DNA of 64,000 nt from Amaricoccus sp047275745 (GTDB lineage: Bacteria; Pseudomonadota; Alphaproteobacteria; Rhodobacterales; Rhodobacteraceae), in the NCBI RefSeq assembly GCF_047275745.1, contig NZ_JBKQWU010000002.1:62001-126000 (forward strand), read 5' to 3'. Shown here piece by piece: positions 42,571 through 50,972 of the stretch. The stretch's first letter is position 1; every line of letters begins with the position of its first letter. The notes beneath the pieces are model-generated. The model worked only from the letters and a program-made list of their open reading frames with translations. It was not told the origin of the DNA and did no database searches. Both the position numbers and the translations under genes were made by a program.

Positions 42571-42718
42571 AGACTTACGCTCACGAAGGCGCCCGGGGTT
42601 CACAAGAAATCCAAGAACCAGACATATGTTGCGTTTCGACGAAAACAATCGTCCTTCGGAACCGTCGAGCGAAATGTTATGCCGGGGAGCGGCAGGGTCA
42701 GGAGGCACCGCGAACACC

Positions 42719-44077
42719 ATGTCGAAGGCACTGGATATCTGGCTCGCGCTCGCGGCGGGTGCCCTGATGGCGGCGGCGGTGACCGCGCCCTTGCCGCCCC
42801 TCGTGGCCTTTCTGGTCGGCGCGGGTTTCGTCCTCGCCGTGGCGCTGTCGCGGCGACGATGGTCGGCCGCGACACCCGCGACCGCCGGGACGAGCACGGA
42901 GAACGGCGCGGCGGAGCTTCAGGGCGAGCCGGTCCAGGCGAGGGAGGAGATGTCCTCCGATTTCGCGGAGGCGCTGGTGGAGGCGCTTCCGACGCCGCTT
43001 CTCATCATCGCCCCCACCGGACGCGTCAGTTTCGCCAATTCCGCCGCCCGCGCCTCGCTGCCCCGCATCCGCGTCGGCGAGCATTTCGCCGGCGTTATCC
43101 GGGCGCCCGCCTTCGTGGAGGCGGTGAATGCGACCTTCCTCGATGGTGTCGAGCGGTCCGTGGAGTATTCCTCGCTCCGCGATCAGGAGCGTTTCTTCGA
43201 GGCACGCATCGTGCGCCTGCCCGACACCGAGGGGTTCGGACCCAGCCAGCATGTGATCGCCCGGATCGACGACCGGACCCGCGCGCGGCGGGCCGAGCAG
43301 CAGCGGTCGGATTTCATCGCCAATGCGAGCCACGAGCTTCGCACCCCGCTCGCGGCCATCATCGGCTATGTCGAGACGCTGCAGAACCACGCGCGCGAGG
43401 ACGCGGCGGCGCGGGAACGGTTCCTGTCGATCATGGCGCGCGAGGCGGGGCGGATGCGCCGGCTGGTCGACGACCTGCTCTCGCTCAGCCGGATCGAGAT
43501 GAACGAGCACCTGCGCCCGAGCGAATGCTGGTCGCTCAATCAGATCGCCTCCGAGAGCGCGACGGCGCTCCTGCCCGTCGCCGAGCAGGACGGGGTGGAG
43601 CTGCGTGTCGAAGTCCCGGCCGACGGCGCGCCGGTCATCTGCGACCGGGACCAACTCGCCCAGGTCTTCGCGAACCTCATCGACAATGCGATGAAATACG
43701 GCGGCAAGTCGTCGGTCGTTCGCGTCTTCCAGGCACCGCCGAGCCGCGCCTATCCCGGCCGGATCGGGATCTCGGTCTCCGACACCGGGCCCGGCATCCC
43801 GCGCGAACACGTCCATCGCCTGACCGAACGCTTCTACCGCGTGAACGCGAGTCAGAGCCGGCACAAGGGCGGCACGGGACTTGGCCTCGCGATCGTCAAG
43901 CATATCCTCAATCGCCACGGAGGGCGGCTCGAGATCACCTCCACCCCAGGCGAAGGCAGCGTCTTCACGGTCTGGCTCGGCCCGGCGGATACCTTGTCGA
44001 AATCCGATCATTCCTCCGCCGGCTCGGCTCCCGAGGATGTGGCGGAACCACCGGTCGCGGCGCTACGATCCGCATGA
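42719..44077 (+). CDS. phoR: Phosphate-regulon sensor histidine kinase
   Basis: Inner-membrane kinase of 452 residues that phosphorylates PhoB under phosphate limitation. Two N-terminal helices (about 8-26, 27-44), a PAS domain (about 80-185), the dimerisation motif DFIANASHELRTPLAA (His205), N-box NLIDNAMKYGG, and G-boxes DTGPGIP and GGTGLGLAIVKHI. The C-terminal tail is variable. GGAGG lies 13 bases before ATG 42719. The pst transporter genes that often lie between phoR and phoU are absent here; phoU follows after 180 bp. Confidence 0.92.
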   Translation: MSKALDIWLALAAGALMAAAVTAPLPPLVAFLVGAGFVLAVALSRRRWSAATPATAGTSTENGAAELQGEPVQAREEMSSDFAEALVEALPTPLLIIAPTGRVSFANSAARASLPRIRVGEHFAGVIRAPAFVEAVNATFLDGVERSVEYSSLRDQERFFEARIVRLPDTEGFGPSQHVIARIDDRTRARRAEQQRSDFIANASHELRTPLAAIIGYVETLQNHAREDAAARERFLSIMAREAGRMRRLVDDLLSLSRIEMNEHLRPSECWSLNQIASESATALLPVAEQDGVELRVEVPADGAPVICDRDQLAQVFANLIDNAMKYGGKSSVVRVFQAPPSRAYPGRIGISVSDTGPGIPREHVHRLTERFYRVNASQSRHKGGTGLGLAIVKHILNRHGGRLEITSTPGEGSVFTVWLGPADTLSKSDHSSAGSAPEDVAEPPVAALRSA

Positions 44078-44106
44078 GGGTGAACATTCGCAGAAACGTC
44101 ACACTA

Positions 44107-44124
44107 CTGTCATCTCCCTGTTGC
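44107..44124 (+). promoter_or_regulatory. Pho box before phoU
   Basis: CTGTCAT-CTCC-CTGTTGC (two 7-bp half-sites, 11-bp period) matches the PhoB site CTGTCAT-N4-CTGTCAY at 12 of 14 half-site positions. A TATACT -10 (44134-44139) starts 9 bp after it, the spacing expected when PhoB replaces a -35 element. Confidence 0.75.
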
Positions 44125-44133
44125 CAGCGGAAC

Positions 44134-44139
44134 TATACT
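44134..44139 (+). promoter_or_regulatory. -10 hexamer of the phoU-phoB promoter
   Basis: TATACT, 9 bp downstream of the Pho box and about 120 bp before phoU. No -35 hexamer at normal spacing, as expected for a PhoB-activated promoter. Confidence 0.6.
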
Positions 44140-44257
44140 CCCGCCAACCGCGTTCCGGGCTGAGGAGTAGTGTGGCCTTCGCCACGGATGATCATAGAGA
44201 GAGCATTTTCGCGGCGCGGTTGAGATAGCCGCTCCGCCCGATGCCAAATAGGCGGAT

Positions 44258-44959
44258 ATGACACATATCGTGACGGGCTTCGACGAGGACCTTGTGCAGG
44301 TCCAGGCCCGGATTTCGGAAATGGGCGGGCGCTGCGAGGAACTGCTCTCGAAGGCGCTCGAATGCGTGCAGTCGCGCGATGTCGAACTCGCCCGTGTCGT
44401 GATCGAACGCGACCGCGCGCTCGACCGGATGGAGATCGCGGTCGAGGAATCCGTGGTGCGGATGATCGCACTGCGACAACCGGTCGCGGCGGATCTCCGG
44501 GTGCTGATCGCGGCGATGAAGATTGCCTCGACGCTGGAACGGATCGGCGATCTGTCGAAGAACATCGCCAAGCGCGCGATTCCGCTCTCGGCCGGCAAGC
44601 ATGGCACGGTGACGGCGTCGATCGTGCGGATGGGACGGCAGGCGCTGGTTCAGCTTTCGGACGTTCTGAACGCGCATGCGGCGCGCGATGTCGATCTGGC
44701 GCTGCAGATCTGGAACCAGGACTACGAGATCGACGAGATGTACAATGCGATCTTCCGGGAGGTCGTCACCTACATGGTCGAGGACAGCCGGCTGATCGGG
44801 ATGGGCGCGCAACTCATGTTCGTCGCGAAGAACCTGGAACGGATCGGCGACCACACGACGCATATCGCGGAAATGGTGTATTATATCGTGCGCGGCGAGC
44901 CGATCCGGGAGGATCGGCCGAAGAGCGAGCCAGCGGGCCTCGACTTCATGCGCGCCTGA
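44258..44959 (+). CDS. phoU: Phosphate-signalling protein PhoU
   Basis: Cytosolic negative regulator of 233 residues, made of two similar three-helix domains, that links Pst transport to PhoR. Paired motifs: ASTLERIGDLSKNIAKRA (about 88-105) and AKNLERIGDHTTHIAEMVYYIVRG (about 190-213). Length normal. A Pho box lies upstream. With pstSCAB missing from this locus, its Pst partner must be encoded elsewhere. phoB follows at 31 bp. Confidence 0.95.
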   Translation: MTHIVTGFDEDLVQVQARISEMGGRCEELLSKALECVQSRDVELARVVIERDRALDRMEIAVEESVVRMIALRQPVAADLRVLIAAMKIASTLERIGDLSKNIAKRAIPLSAGKHGTVTASIVRMGRQALVQLSDVLNAHAARDVDLALQIWNQDYEIDEMYNAIFREVVTYMVEDSRLIGMGAQLMFVAKNLERIGDHTTHIAEMVYYIVRGEPIREDRPKSEPAGLDFMRA

Positions 44960-44990
44960 GGATCGTCCAGAGTAATGTCGAGGAATGCCG

Positions 44991-45686
44991 ATGTGCGCCA
45001 AGGTTCTCATTGTCGAGGATGAAGAGGCGATCAGCGATCTGCTGAGTTACAATCTCGAAAAGGAAGGGTTCGCGGTCTCCGTTTCCGCCGATGGCGACGA
45101 TGCCATCATGTCGGTCAAGGAGTCGCGGCCCGATCTCATCCTGCTCGACTGGATGCTGCCGAATGTCTCGGGGATCGAGCTTTGCCGGCAGCTGCGCGGG
45201 CAGATGGAGACGCGCGAGATCCCGGTCATCATGCTGACCGCGCGCGGCGAGGAGGAGGATCGCGTGCGCGGTCTGACGACCGGCGCCGACGATTACGTCA
45301 GCAAGCCGTTCTCGATGAGCGAGCTCGTCGCGCGGATGCGCGCCGTCCTGCGCCGCGCCTCCCCCGCCGTCGCGGGCGACGTGGCGAGCTTCGCCGATCT
45401 CGTGCTAGACCGGCAGCTTTGCCGCGTGCGCCGGGGCGAGCGCGACGTGCATCTCGGCCCGACCGAGTTCCGCCTGCTCGACGTGCTGATGCAGCGGCCG
45501 GGCCGCGTCTTCTCGCGCGAGCAGCTGCTCGACCGGGTCTGGGGCCAGGACGTCTATGTCGAGAGCCGGACGGTCGACGTGCATGTCGGACGCTTGCGCA
45601 AGGCGCTGAACCGGCGGGGCGACCGCGATCCGATCCGCACCGTGCGTTCCAGCGGCTACGCGCTCGACGAGACCTACACCGGCTGA
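44991..45686 (+). CDS. phoB: Phosphate-regulon response regulator
   Basis: DNA-binding regulator of 231 residues. Receiver: acidic pair E9/D10, phospho-acceptor Asp53 in LLDWMLP, Thr82 and Lys104 (SKPF). C-terminal OmpR-type winged helix with GPTEFRLLDVLMQRPGRVFSREQLLDRVWG and DVHVGRLRKAL. The start at ATG 44991 fits a GAGGA site at six-base spacing; ATG 44985 would be too close. Expected to act on the Pho box before phoU. Confidence 0.95.
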   Translation: MCAKVLIVEDEEAISDLLSYNLEKEGFAVSVSADGDDAIMSVKESRPDLILLDWMLPNVSGIELCRQLRGQMETREIPVIMLTARGEEEDRVRGLTTGADDYVSKPFSMSELVARMRAVLRRASPAVAGDVASFADLVLDRQLCRVRRGERDVHLGPTEFRLLDVLMQRPGRVFSREQLLDRVWGQDVYVESRTVDVHVGRLRKALNRRGDRDPIRTVRSSGYALDETYTG

Positions 45687-45726
45687 GCGACCCGCGCCGG
45701 CCGAGCCACGGCCGGGAACCGGACCA

Positions 45727-45760
45727 GGGGGCGGGGTCCATCCGGACCTCCGCCCCTTCG
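45727..45760. terminator. Hairpin between convergent phoB and gfa
   Basis: Stem GGGGCGG-GGTCC / GGACC-t-CCGCCCC with loop ATCC and one bulged T. GC-rich and symmetrical, at 41 bp after phoB and 10 bp after the gfa stop; a short T tract follows on the plus side only. Confidence 0.5.
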
Positions 45761-45769
45761 GCGTTCCGG

Positions 45770-46411
45770 TCAGGCGGGCAGCTTGCCGTTCTTCTTGCCG
45801 ATATGCGTGGCGATCGCATCCATCAGCGGCGGCGAGAGGCAGTCATAGGGTTCCAGACCGAGCTCGCGCAGCCGACCGCGCACGCCGTCCATCTTCGACG
45901 GATCGAACCCCTGCTCGATGATCGAGGAGACGAAGGCCGCGAATTCCGGCGGGGACCAGCCCGGCTCGGCGCTGAGTTCGGTATGCACGAAGTCGAGCCC
46001 GTGGAACGGATGGCCCGTATCCTCGATCCGGCCGTACATGTGCACGCCGCAGTCCCGGCAGGCGTGGCGCTGGATCGCCGCCGAGGTGTCGACGATCTCC
46101 AGCTTCTCCGCGTTCTCGATCACCTCCAGCTGATCGCGGCCGACCACCGCGACCTGCGAGAAGATCGCCCCCTCGGGCTTCCAGCATTTCGAGCAGCCGC
46201 AGACATGATTGTGCGCCGTCTGCGCGCCGACCCGCACCCTGACCGGATTGCTCGCGCATCGGCAGGTCAGCGTCCCGCCCGCGAATCCCGCCGCCGCCGG
46301 TGGAAAGCCGTTATCGACCGAAGGATGGATCTTCACGCCCGAATAGCTGGGTGTCGGGGGACGCGGCGTCTCGCCCGAGCCGCCGCCAAAGAGACTTGCC
46401 AGCAATCCCAT
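45770..46411 (-). CDS. gfa: S-(hydroxymethyl)glutathione synthase (glutathione-dependent formaldehyde-activating enzyme)
   Basis: Zinc protein of 213 residues that speeds addition of formaldehyde to glutathione, giving the substrate of the dehydrogenase encoded at 55.97 kb. Cysteines are arranged as in the Gfa fold: TCRC (50, 52), HVCGCSKC (71, 73, 76) and ACRDCGVHMYG (118, 121). The first ~20 residues (GLLASLFGGGSGETPRPP) are a variable leader. The C-terminal part KMDGVRGRLRELGLEPYDCLSPPLMDAIATHIGKKNGK is typical of the alphaproteobacterial proteins. Convergent with phoB, downstream of the regulator operon in the same direction. Confidence 0.92.
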   Translation of the reverse strand: MGLLASLFGGGSGETPRPPTPSYSGVKIHPSVDNGFPPAAAGFAGGTLTCRCASNPVRVRVGAQTAHNHVCGCSKCWKPEGAIFSQVAVVGRDQLEVIENAEKLEIVDTSAAIQRHACRDCGVHMYGRIEDTGHPFHGLDFVHTELSAEPGWSPPEFAAFVSSIIEQGFDPSKMDGVRGRLRELGLEPYDCLSPPLMDAIATHIGKKNGKLPA

Positions 46412-46508
46412 GATCTCTGTTCCTCCCGTTCCCGTAATGGCCCAGACGCTGCGCCCCGGTCAGGGCGAAATCAATAGCCAATAGGTCGTGGGGTCTTCGC
46501 CCGCGGAA

Positions 46509-48731
46509 TCAGGCAGCGCCCCCGGCGATACTGGTCTTCACCCATTGCAGGACGGCCTGCAGGCGATGCAGTTCGAGCGGCTTGTGCAGCAGGGTGATGT
46601 CGTTCTGCGCCGCGGCGGCGCGCAACTCCATGCCACGGTCGGCGGAGACGATCACGGCGGGGATCATCCCATGCGCCGCGCGGAGCTTCAGGATCGCATC
46701 GAGCCCGGTCTCGCCATCGTCGAGCAGGTAGTCGGCGACGATCACGTCCGGCGCCGTGCCGAGGTCGTCGATCAGCGCCTCGGCACCGGCGAGATCGCGC
46801 GACTCGAGCGGGCTCGTGCCCCAGTCCTCGAGCAGCGCGACCATGCCCGCGCGCACCGCGTCGTCATTCTCGATCACCATGGCGATCATGTCGTCGAGCA
46901 GCGGCCCGCGGTGCGCGTCGCGGTCCTCCTCGCCCGCCAGCGTCGTCGGCTCGGCGACCGGCACCGAGACGCCGAACCGCGTGCCCCGGCCGACCTCGCT
47001 GTCGAGCGACAACGGGTGGTCGAGCAGCGCGCAGGCGCGTTCCACGATCGCGAGGCCGAGCCCCATGCCCTGCGGCGTGCCAGGAGAATGGTCGAGCCGG
47101 ACGAATTCGTCGAAGATCTCGGCGCGACGGTCGGGCGGGATGCCCGGCCCGGTGTCGCAGACGAGGAAGCGCAGCCGGTCCCCCCGGCGGAGCGCGCCGA
47201 CCAGCACCTTGCCCTGTTTGGTATAGCGCAGGGCATTGACGACGAGGTTCTGCAGGATGCGCCGCAGATAGGCCGGGTCGCTCTCGACCCAGAGCGAACA
47301 GGGAATGACCCGAAGCTCGAGACCGCGTTCGTGTGCGAGCCCCTGGAATTCCTGATCGATCGAGCGCAAGAGCGGCGCGACCGGCATCACGGTGACCTCG
47401 GTGCTGGCCTTGCCGATGTCGAGGTTCGAGATGTCGAGGAGCGCGCCGAGGATGGTTTCCACGCTCTCGAAGGCGCTCCCGATCCGGTCGGCGATGCCGC
47501 GCTGCTCGGCGTCGAGATCGGTATGGGTGAGCGACGAGACGAAGAGCTTCGCCGCGTTCAGCGGCTGCAGCAGATCGTGGCTCGAACTTGCCACGAAGCG
47601 CGATTTGGACGCATTGGCCCGCTCGGCCTCGTCGCGCGCGGCTTCGAGCTCGCGCGTCCGCTCGGCCACGCGCTGCTCCAGCGTCTCGTTCGCATTGTGC
47701 ATCGCGGCGACGGCCAGGCGCTCCGCCGTCATGTCGGTGAAGCTGATCACGAAACCCCGGTCCGGCATCTCCTGGCAGAAGACATCGAGCACCGCGCCAT
47801 CGCCGCGCCGCAGTTCGAGCAGCAGCGGCCCGGCGCGCGTGTCGCGCTCCGCCCATTCGCCGAGCGCCTCGAGCTCGGCCGTCGGCACGAAACGGGCGCC
47901 CGCGGTCATGTATTCGAGGATGCTGCGGAAGTCGCTGCCGGCCTGGGTGAGCTGCATCGGCAACGAGGTCAGCCGCCGCAGCCGGTGATTGCAGCCGGCG
48001 AGCCTGCGCCGGGGATCGAAGATCGCGACCCCCTGAGTGATGTGATCGAGCGTCGCGCGCAGGAGCCGCGCCTGATCGTCGAGCATCCGGTCCCGTTCCT
48101 CCCGCTCGCGCCGGACCATGTTCGTCACGTCGGTCTGGACCACGGCGGTGCCGTCGGAGGGGGTGCGATAGGCGCTGACCTGCAGCCAGCGGTCGTTGAT
48201 CAGCCCGACGAGGAAGACGATGCGGGGGCTGCGGTGGTCGCGGAGCCGCTGGCGCGCCCATTCCTCACGGCTCTCGTCGTCATCGACCTGAAGATGCTGG
48301 CTCCGGGAGACCATACGCACGTAATCGACGAACTTGAGCCCCGGACCCAGCTTCGAGGCGACATCGGGGAGTTGCGCGGAGAAGCGGCTGTTGCAGAGGA
48401 TGAGCGCGTCATCCTGCCCGAAGAGCGCGAAACCCTCCCGGACCGCCTCGATCGCATCGTAGAGGTCGTTGCGCGCCTGCTCCGCGTCCTGCCGCGCGAC
48501 ATTGAGCCGCGCATTGGCGATCGAGAGCATCTTCATGGTCTCGTCGAGATCCTTGGTGCGGGCGCGCACCTGTTCCTCGAGCGCGGCGGCGATCTGGAAC
48601 TGGCTGTATCCCGCGCCGCCGCCGGAGCCGATCTCGCGCTCGATCCGCTCCATCAGCACATCGGCGATCCTGCGGAGCTTCAGGTTCTGCGTCGAGAGAT
48701 CGTCCGAGGGATCGAGCAGCAGCGGCTTCAT
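46509..48731 (-). CDS. Hybrid histidine kinase with receiver domain (FlhS/AfdS-like)
   Basis: Soluble-looking sensor kinase of 740 residues; no membrane helix or signal is visible. An N-terminal coiled coil (about 45-95), two PAS-like domains (about 90-205 and 225-340), a second coiled coil (345-375), a HisKA domain with FVASSSHDLLQPLNAAKLF (His385), the N-box NLVVNALRYT, G-boxes DTGPGIP and QGMGLGLAIVERA, and a C-terminal receiver (about 615-735) with E621/D623, Asp667 and Lys717. Its ATG overlaps the stop of the FIST gene. It resembles kinases controlling GSH-dependent formaldehyde metabolism; the signal is unknown. Confidence 0.88.
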   Translation of the reverse strand: MKPLLLDPSDDLSTQNLKLRRIADVLMERIEREIGSGGGAGYSQFQIAAALEEQVRARTKDLDETMKMLSIANARLNVARQDAEQARNDLYDAIEAVREGFALFGQDDALILCNSRFSAQLPDVASKLGPGLKFVDYVRMVSRSQHLQVDDDESREEWARQRLRDHRSPRIVFLVGLINDRWLQVSAYRTPSDGTAVVQTDVTNMVRREREERDRMLDDQARLLRATLDHITQGVAIFDPRRRLAGCNHRLRRLTSLPMQLTQAGSDFRSILEYMTAGARFVPTAELEALGEWAERDTRAGPLLLELRRGDGAVLDVFCQEMPDRGFVISFTDMTAERLAVAAMHNANETLEQRVAERTRELEAARDEAERANASKSRFVASSSHDLLQPLNAAKLFVSSLTHTDLDAEQRGIADRIGSAFESVETILGALLDISNLDIGKASTEVTVMPVAPLLRSIDQEFQGLAHERGLELRVIPCSLWVESDPAYLRRILQNLVVNALRYTKQGKVLVGALRRGDRLRFLVCDTGPGIPPDRRAEIFDEFVRLDHSPGTPQGMGLGLAIVERACALLDHPLSLDSEVGRGTRFGVSVPVAEPTTLAGEEDRDAHRGPLLDDMIAMVIENDDAVRAGMVALLEDWGTSPLESRDLAGAEALIDDLGTAPDVIVADYLLDDGETGLDAILKLRAAHGMIPAVIVSADRGMELRAAAAQNDITLLHKPLELHRLQAVLQWVKTSIAGGAA

Positions 48732-49909
48732 CACGTCTCTCCGAGCGGGGGATAGATCGCGACGCCGGTGAAGGTCTGGTTGACGTGCAGCATGTTGAGC
48801 TGCTCGCCATAGCTGTTGAAACCGACGACATTGTGGCGGGCCAGCGTCTCGGACATGACGCCCTTCACCTGGGTCTCCTCGACCTCGAGCCGGCGCAGGA
48901 TGCATTCGCAGGCGAGGATCGTCTCCGGAGGCCCGTCGGGCGAGAGCGCCTCGAGCGAACGTTCGAGATGCGCCGAGATCTCCTGGCCCTCGGCCAGCGT
49001 CAGCACCTGGCCCGTGTCCACCGCCGAGAAGAGCCGCAGGTCGCCGTTCGGCTCGACCTGCTGGATCGCGCAGACGTGATGGGTATCACCGATGCGGATC
49101 GCCACGGGATGGGCCGCGAAGACGAAGGGCGAGAGCTGGTCCGGGTCGCGGCCGAGCGCGCGGGCATAGGCGCGGGCCGCCGGTTCGGCGTTGATCTCCA
49201 TCAGGAGCCGGCGGGAGGGGTCCGCCGCCGTCACCACCATGCGCTGCTGGGTCGGGACCAGATGGTCGAAGCGGAAGACCTTGACCTGGCAGTTGGTGCG
49301 AATGAAGGCGAGAACCGCCGTGTTGGAGCGGAACGCACCCTCGGCGAGGACGAAGGTCCGCTGGAAGTTCACCCCATCCGCCGCCGAGCCGCCGAAGAGT
49401 GGCGCGCCGCCGAGCGCGGGGCCGAGCGCGCTGACGAACTGTTCCTCGCGCATGGAGAGCCCGTCGCAGAGCAGAAAGGCGAATTCGCTCGGCCAGGCCG
49501 GCGCGCTCGCCGCGAGACCGTTGCGGATGCGCAGGACATCCTGGATCGAGAGGTGGCGCGGGAACTGCTCGAGATCGGGGATCATCAGCGTCTGGGCGCG
49601 GAAATGCGCCGCCGGCAGCCCGACGCCGACGACGGCGCCCTCGAGATAGCCGTTCTCCCCGATCTCGCCGGCGGTCGTCGCGCCGATCACGGTCTGGCCG
49701 GGAAACTCGCGCATCACGGCGGCCGAGATCGCATCGGGCGAGCGGTTGGCGGAAACGAAGATCACGATCAGCGTGAAGGGCCCTGGACCGAGCATCGCGC
49801 GAATCTCGGCGATCGCGGCGTAGTCGTCGGTCCGCGACGACTGTGCGCGGCGAACCCGACCACGCGCCCCGCCCGATCTCTCCTGGACGACGCCGAATAC
49901 TTCTCCCAT
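48731..49909 (-). CDS. FIST N- and C-domain sensory protein
   Basis: 392 residues. FIST_N (about 45-250) and FIST_C (about 260-385) domains; FIST is a small-ligand sensory domain usually linked to signal transduction. Recognisable blocks are VIGATTAGEIGENGYLEGAVVGVGLP, CDGLSMREEQFVSALGPALGGAPLFGGSAADG, HPVAIRIGDTHHVCAIQQVEPNG and ECILRRLEVEE...VVGFNSYGEQ. It lies between the response regulator (9 bp upstream) and the hybrid kinase (1-bp overlap). It probably presents a ligand signal to that kinase; the ligand is unknown. Confidence 0.92.
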   Translation of the reverse strand: MGEVFGVVQERSGGARGRVRRAQSSRTDDYAAIAEIRAMLGPGPFTLIVIFVSANRSPDAISAAVMREFPGQTVIGATTAGEIGENGYLEGAVVGVGLPAAHFRAQTLMIPDLEQFPRHLSIQDVLRIRNGLAASAPAWPSEFAFLLCDGLSMREEQFVSALGPALGGAPLFGGSAADGVNFQRTFVLAEGAFRSNTAVLAFIRTNCQVKVFRFDHLVPTQQRMVVTAADPSRRLLMEINAEPAARAYARALGRDPDQLSPFVFAAHPVAIRIGDTHHVCAIQQVEPNGDLRLFSAVDTGQVLTLAEGQEISAHLERSLEALSPDGPPETILACECILRRLEVEETQVKGVMSETLARHNVVGFNSYGEQLNMLHVNQTFTGVAIYPPLGET

Positions 49910-49918
49910 CCGCCGAGT

Positions 49919-50632
49919 TTATTCGCCCTTGCTGTCCGAGCGCAAGATCGAGGCGAAGCTCGCCTTGTTCGCGACGAGCACCGCCTGGGTCCGGCTCTGC
50001 GCGCCGAGCTTGCGCAGGATCGCGGTGATATGCGCCTTCACGGTCGTCTCCGCGATCGAAAGCTCATAGGCGATCTGCTTGTTCGGCTTGCCCTCGCAGA
50101 CGAGATCGAGGATGCGCGCCTGCTGCGCCGTCAGGTCGGAGAGCCGCGCCGCCGGATCGACCGCCTTGGCGGCCGCGGTCGGCGCCTTCGGCGGCACGTA
50201 GCTGTCGGGCGTGAAGGTCTCGCCGGCCCAGATCTTGGTGAAGGCCTTGACGAAGACCTCGCGCGCCGAATGCTTCGGAATGAACCCGGCCGCGCCCGCC
50301 TGGATCACCGAGGTGATGATCCGGCTGTCCTGGAAGGACGAGACGACGATGACCGGGATGCCCGGCGCGGCGGACTTCAGCCGCAAGAGCCCGTCGAGCC
50401 CGGCGACATCCGGCAGGTTCAGGTCGAGCAGGATCGCATCCGGCGCCTCGCCCGCGCGCACCTTCTCGAGCCCGTCGCCGAGGCAATTCGCCATGGTGAT
50501 GGTCGAGACGCCGAGAGCGCCTGTCAGCGTCATGGCGAGAGCCTCGCAGAACAGCGGATGATCGTCGATCACCATCACATGCTGCGCGCCCTGACCCGGA
50601 GTGTTCGTCAATGAAATCACGGCAGACCGCAT
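49919..50632 (-). CDS. LuxR/NarL-type response regulator (FlhR/AfdR-like)
   Basis: 237 residues. Receiver with MVIDDHP (D23/D24) and phospho-acceptor Asp70 in LLDLNLP; HTH LuxR domain (about 165-225; LSDLTAQQARILDLVCEGKPNKQIAYELSIAETTVKAHI). First gene of the operon response regulator - FIST protein - hybrid kinase. The neighbourhood (gfa, formaldehyde dehydrogenase, xoxF) suggests it activates C1-oxidation genes. That is inference from context and from FlhSR in Paracoccus and AfdRS in Rhodobacter. Confidence 0.9.
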   Translation of the reverse strand: MRSAVISLTNTPGQGAQHVMVIDDHPLFCEALAMTLTGALGVSTITMANCLGDGLEKVRAGEAPDAILLDLNLPDVAGLDGLLRLKSAAPGIPVIVVSSFQDSRIITSVIQAGAAGFIPKHSAREVFVKAFTKIWAGETFTPDSYVPPKAPTAAAKAVDPAARLSDLTAQQARILDLVCEGKPNKQIAYELSIAETTVKAHITAILRKLGAQSRTQAVLVANKASFASILRSDSKGE

Positions 50633-50972
50633 CCACGCATCCTCAAGCCCATGCTCTCGATGGTAGCAGAGAGATTCCGCCAGAGGATATTAGACCAAAG
50701 GTGAACGCGGCGCGCCGCCGCCGTTTCAACCGATGAGGGTGCCCGGTCTCGGAGTCCGAGGCCGGGTGTCGGGTGTTCGAGGCAGCCTCCGCCGCCTCGG
50801 ACCTTGGGCTCACCGGCCCCGCGCACCTGTGCGAGAGGACCATACAAAGGTGCGAGAATCGCATGTCGCGGATTGTCGCGCCGCGTCGCGAGGTTAAGAT
50901 CGGCGCCCGAACCCGGACCGCCGCGGGCCCTCCGGGCGCGCGAGCGGCGGAGACGTTCGTGGGAGGATGACG
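50633..50972. promoter_or_regulatory. Divergent intergenic region (no gene seen)
   Basis: 340 bp between divergent starts. A nested GC hairpin lies at 50742-50766 (CCCGG...CCGGG around CTCGGA-G-TCCGAG). The 50820-50880 part is relatively AT-richer and could hold promoters, but I see no convincing -35/-10 pair. Confidence 0.35.

Noticed and set aside
46463..46502. GGGCGAA...TTCGCCC inverted repeat between the hybrid kinase and gfa
   Set aside because: The loop is 26 nt and there is no T tract, so neither a terminator nor an operator call is justified.
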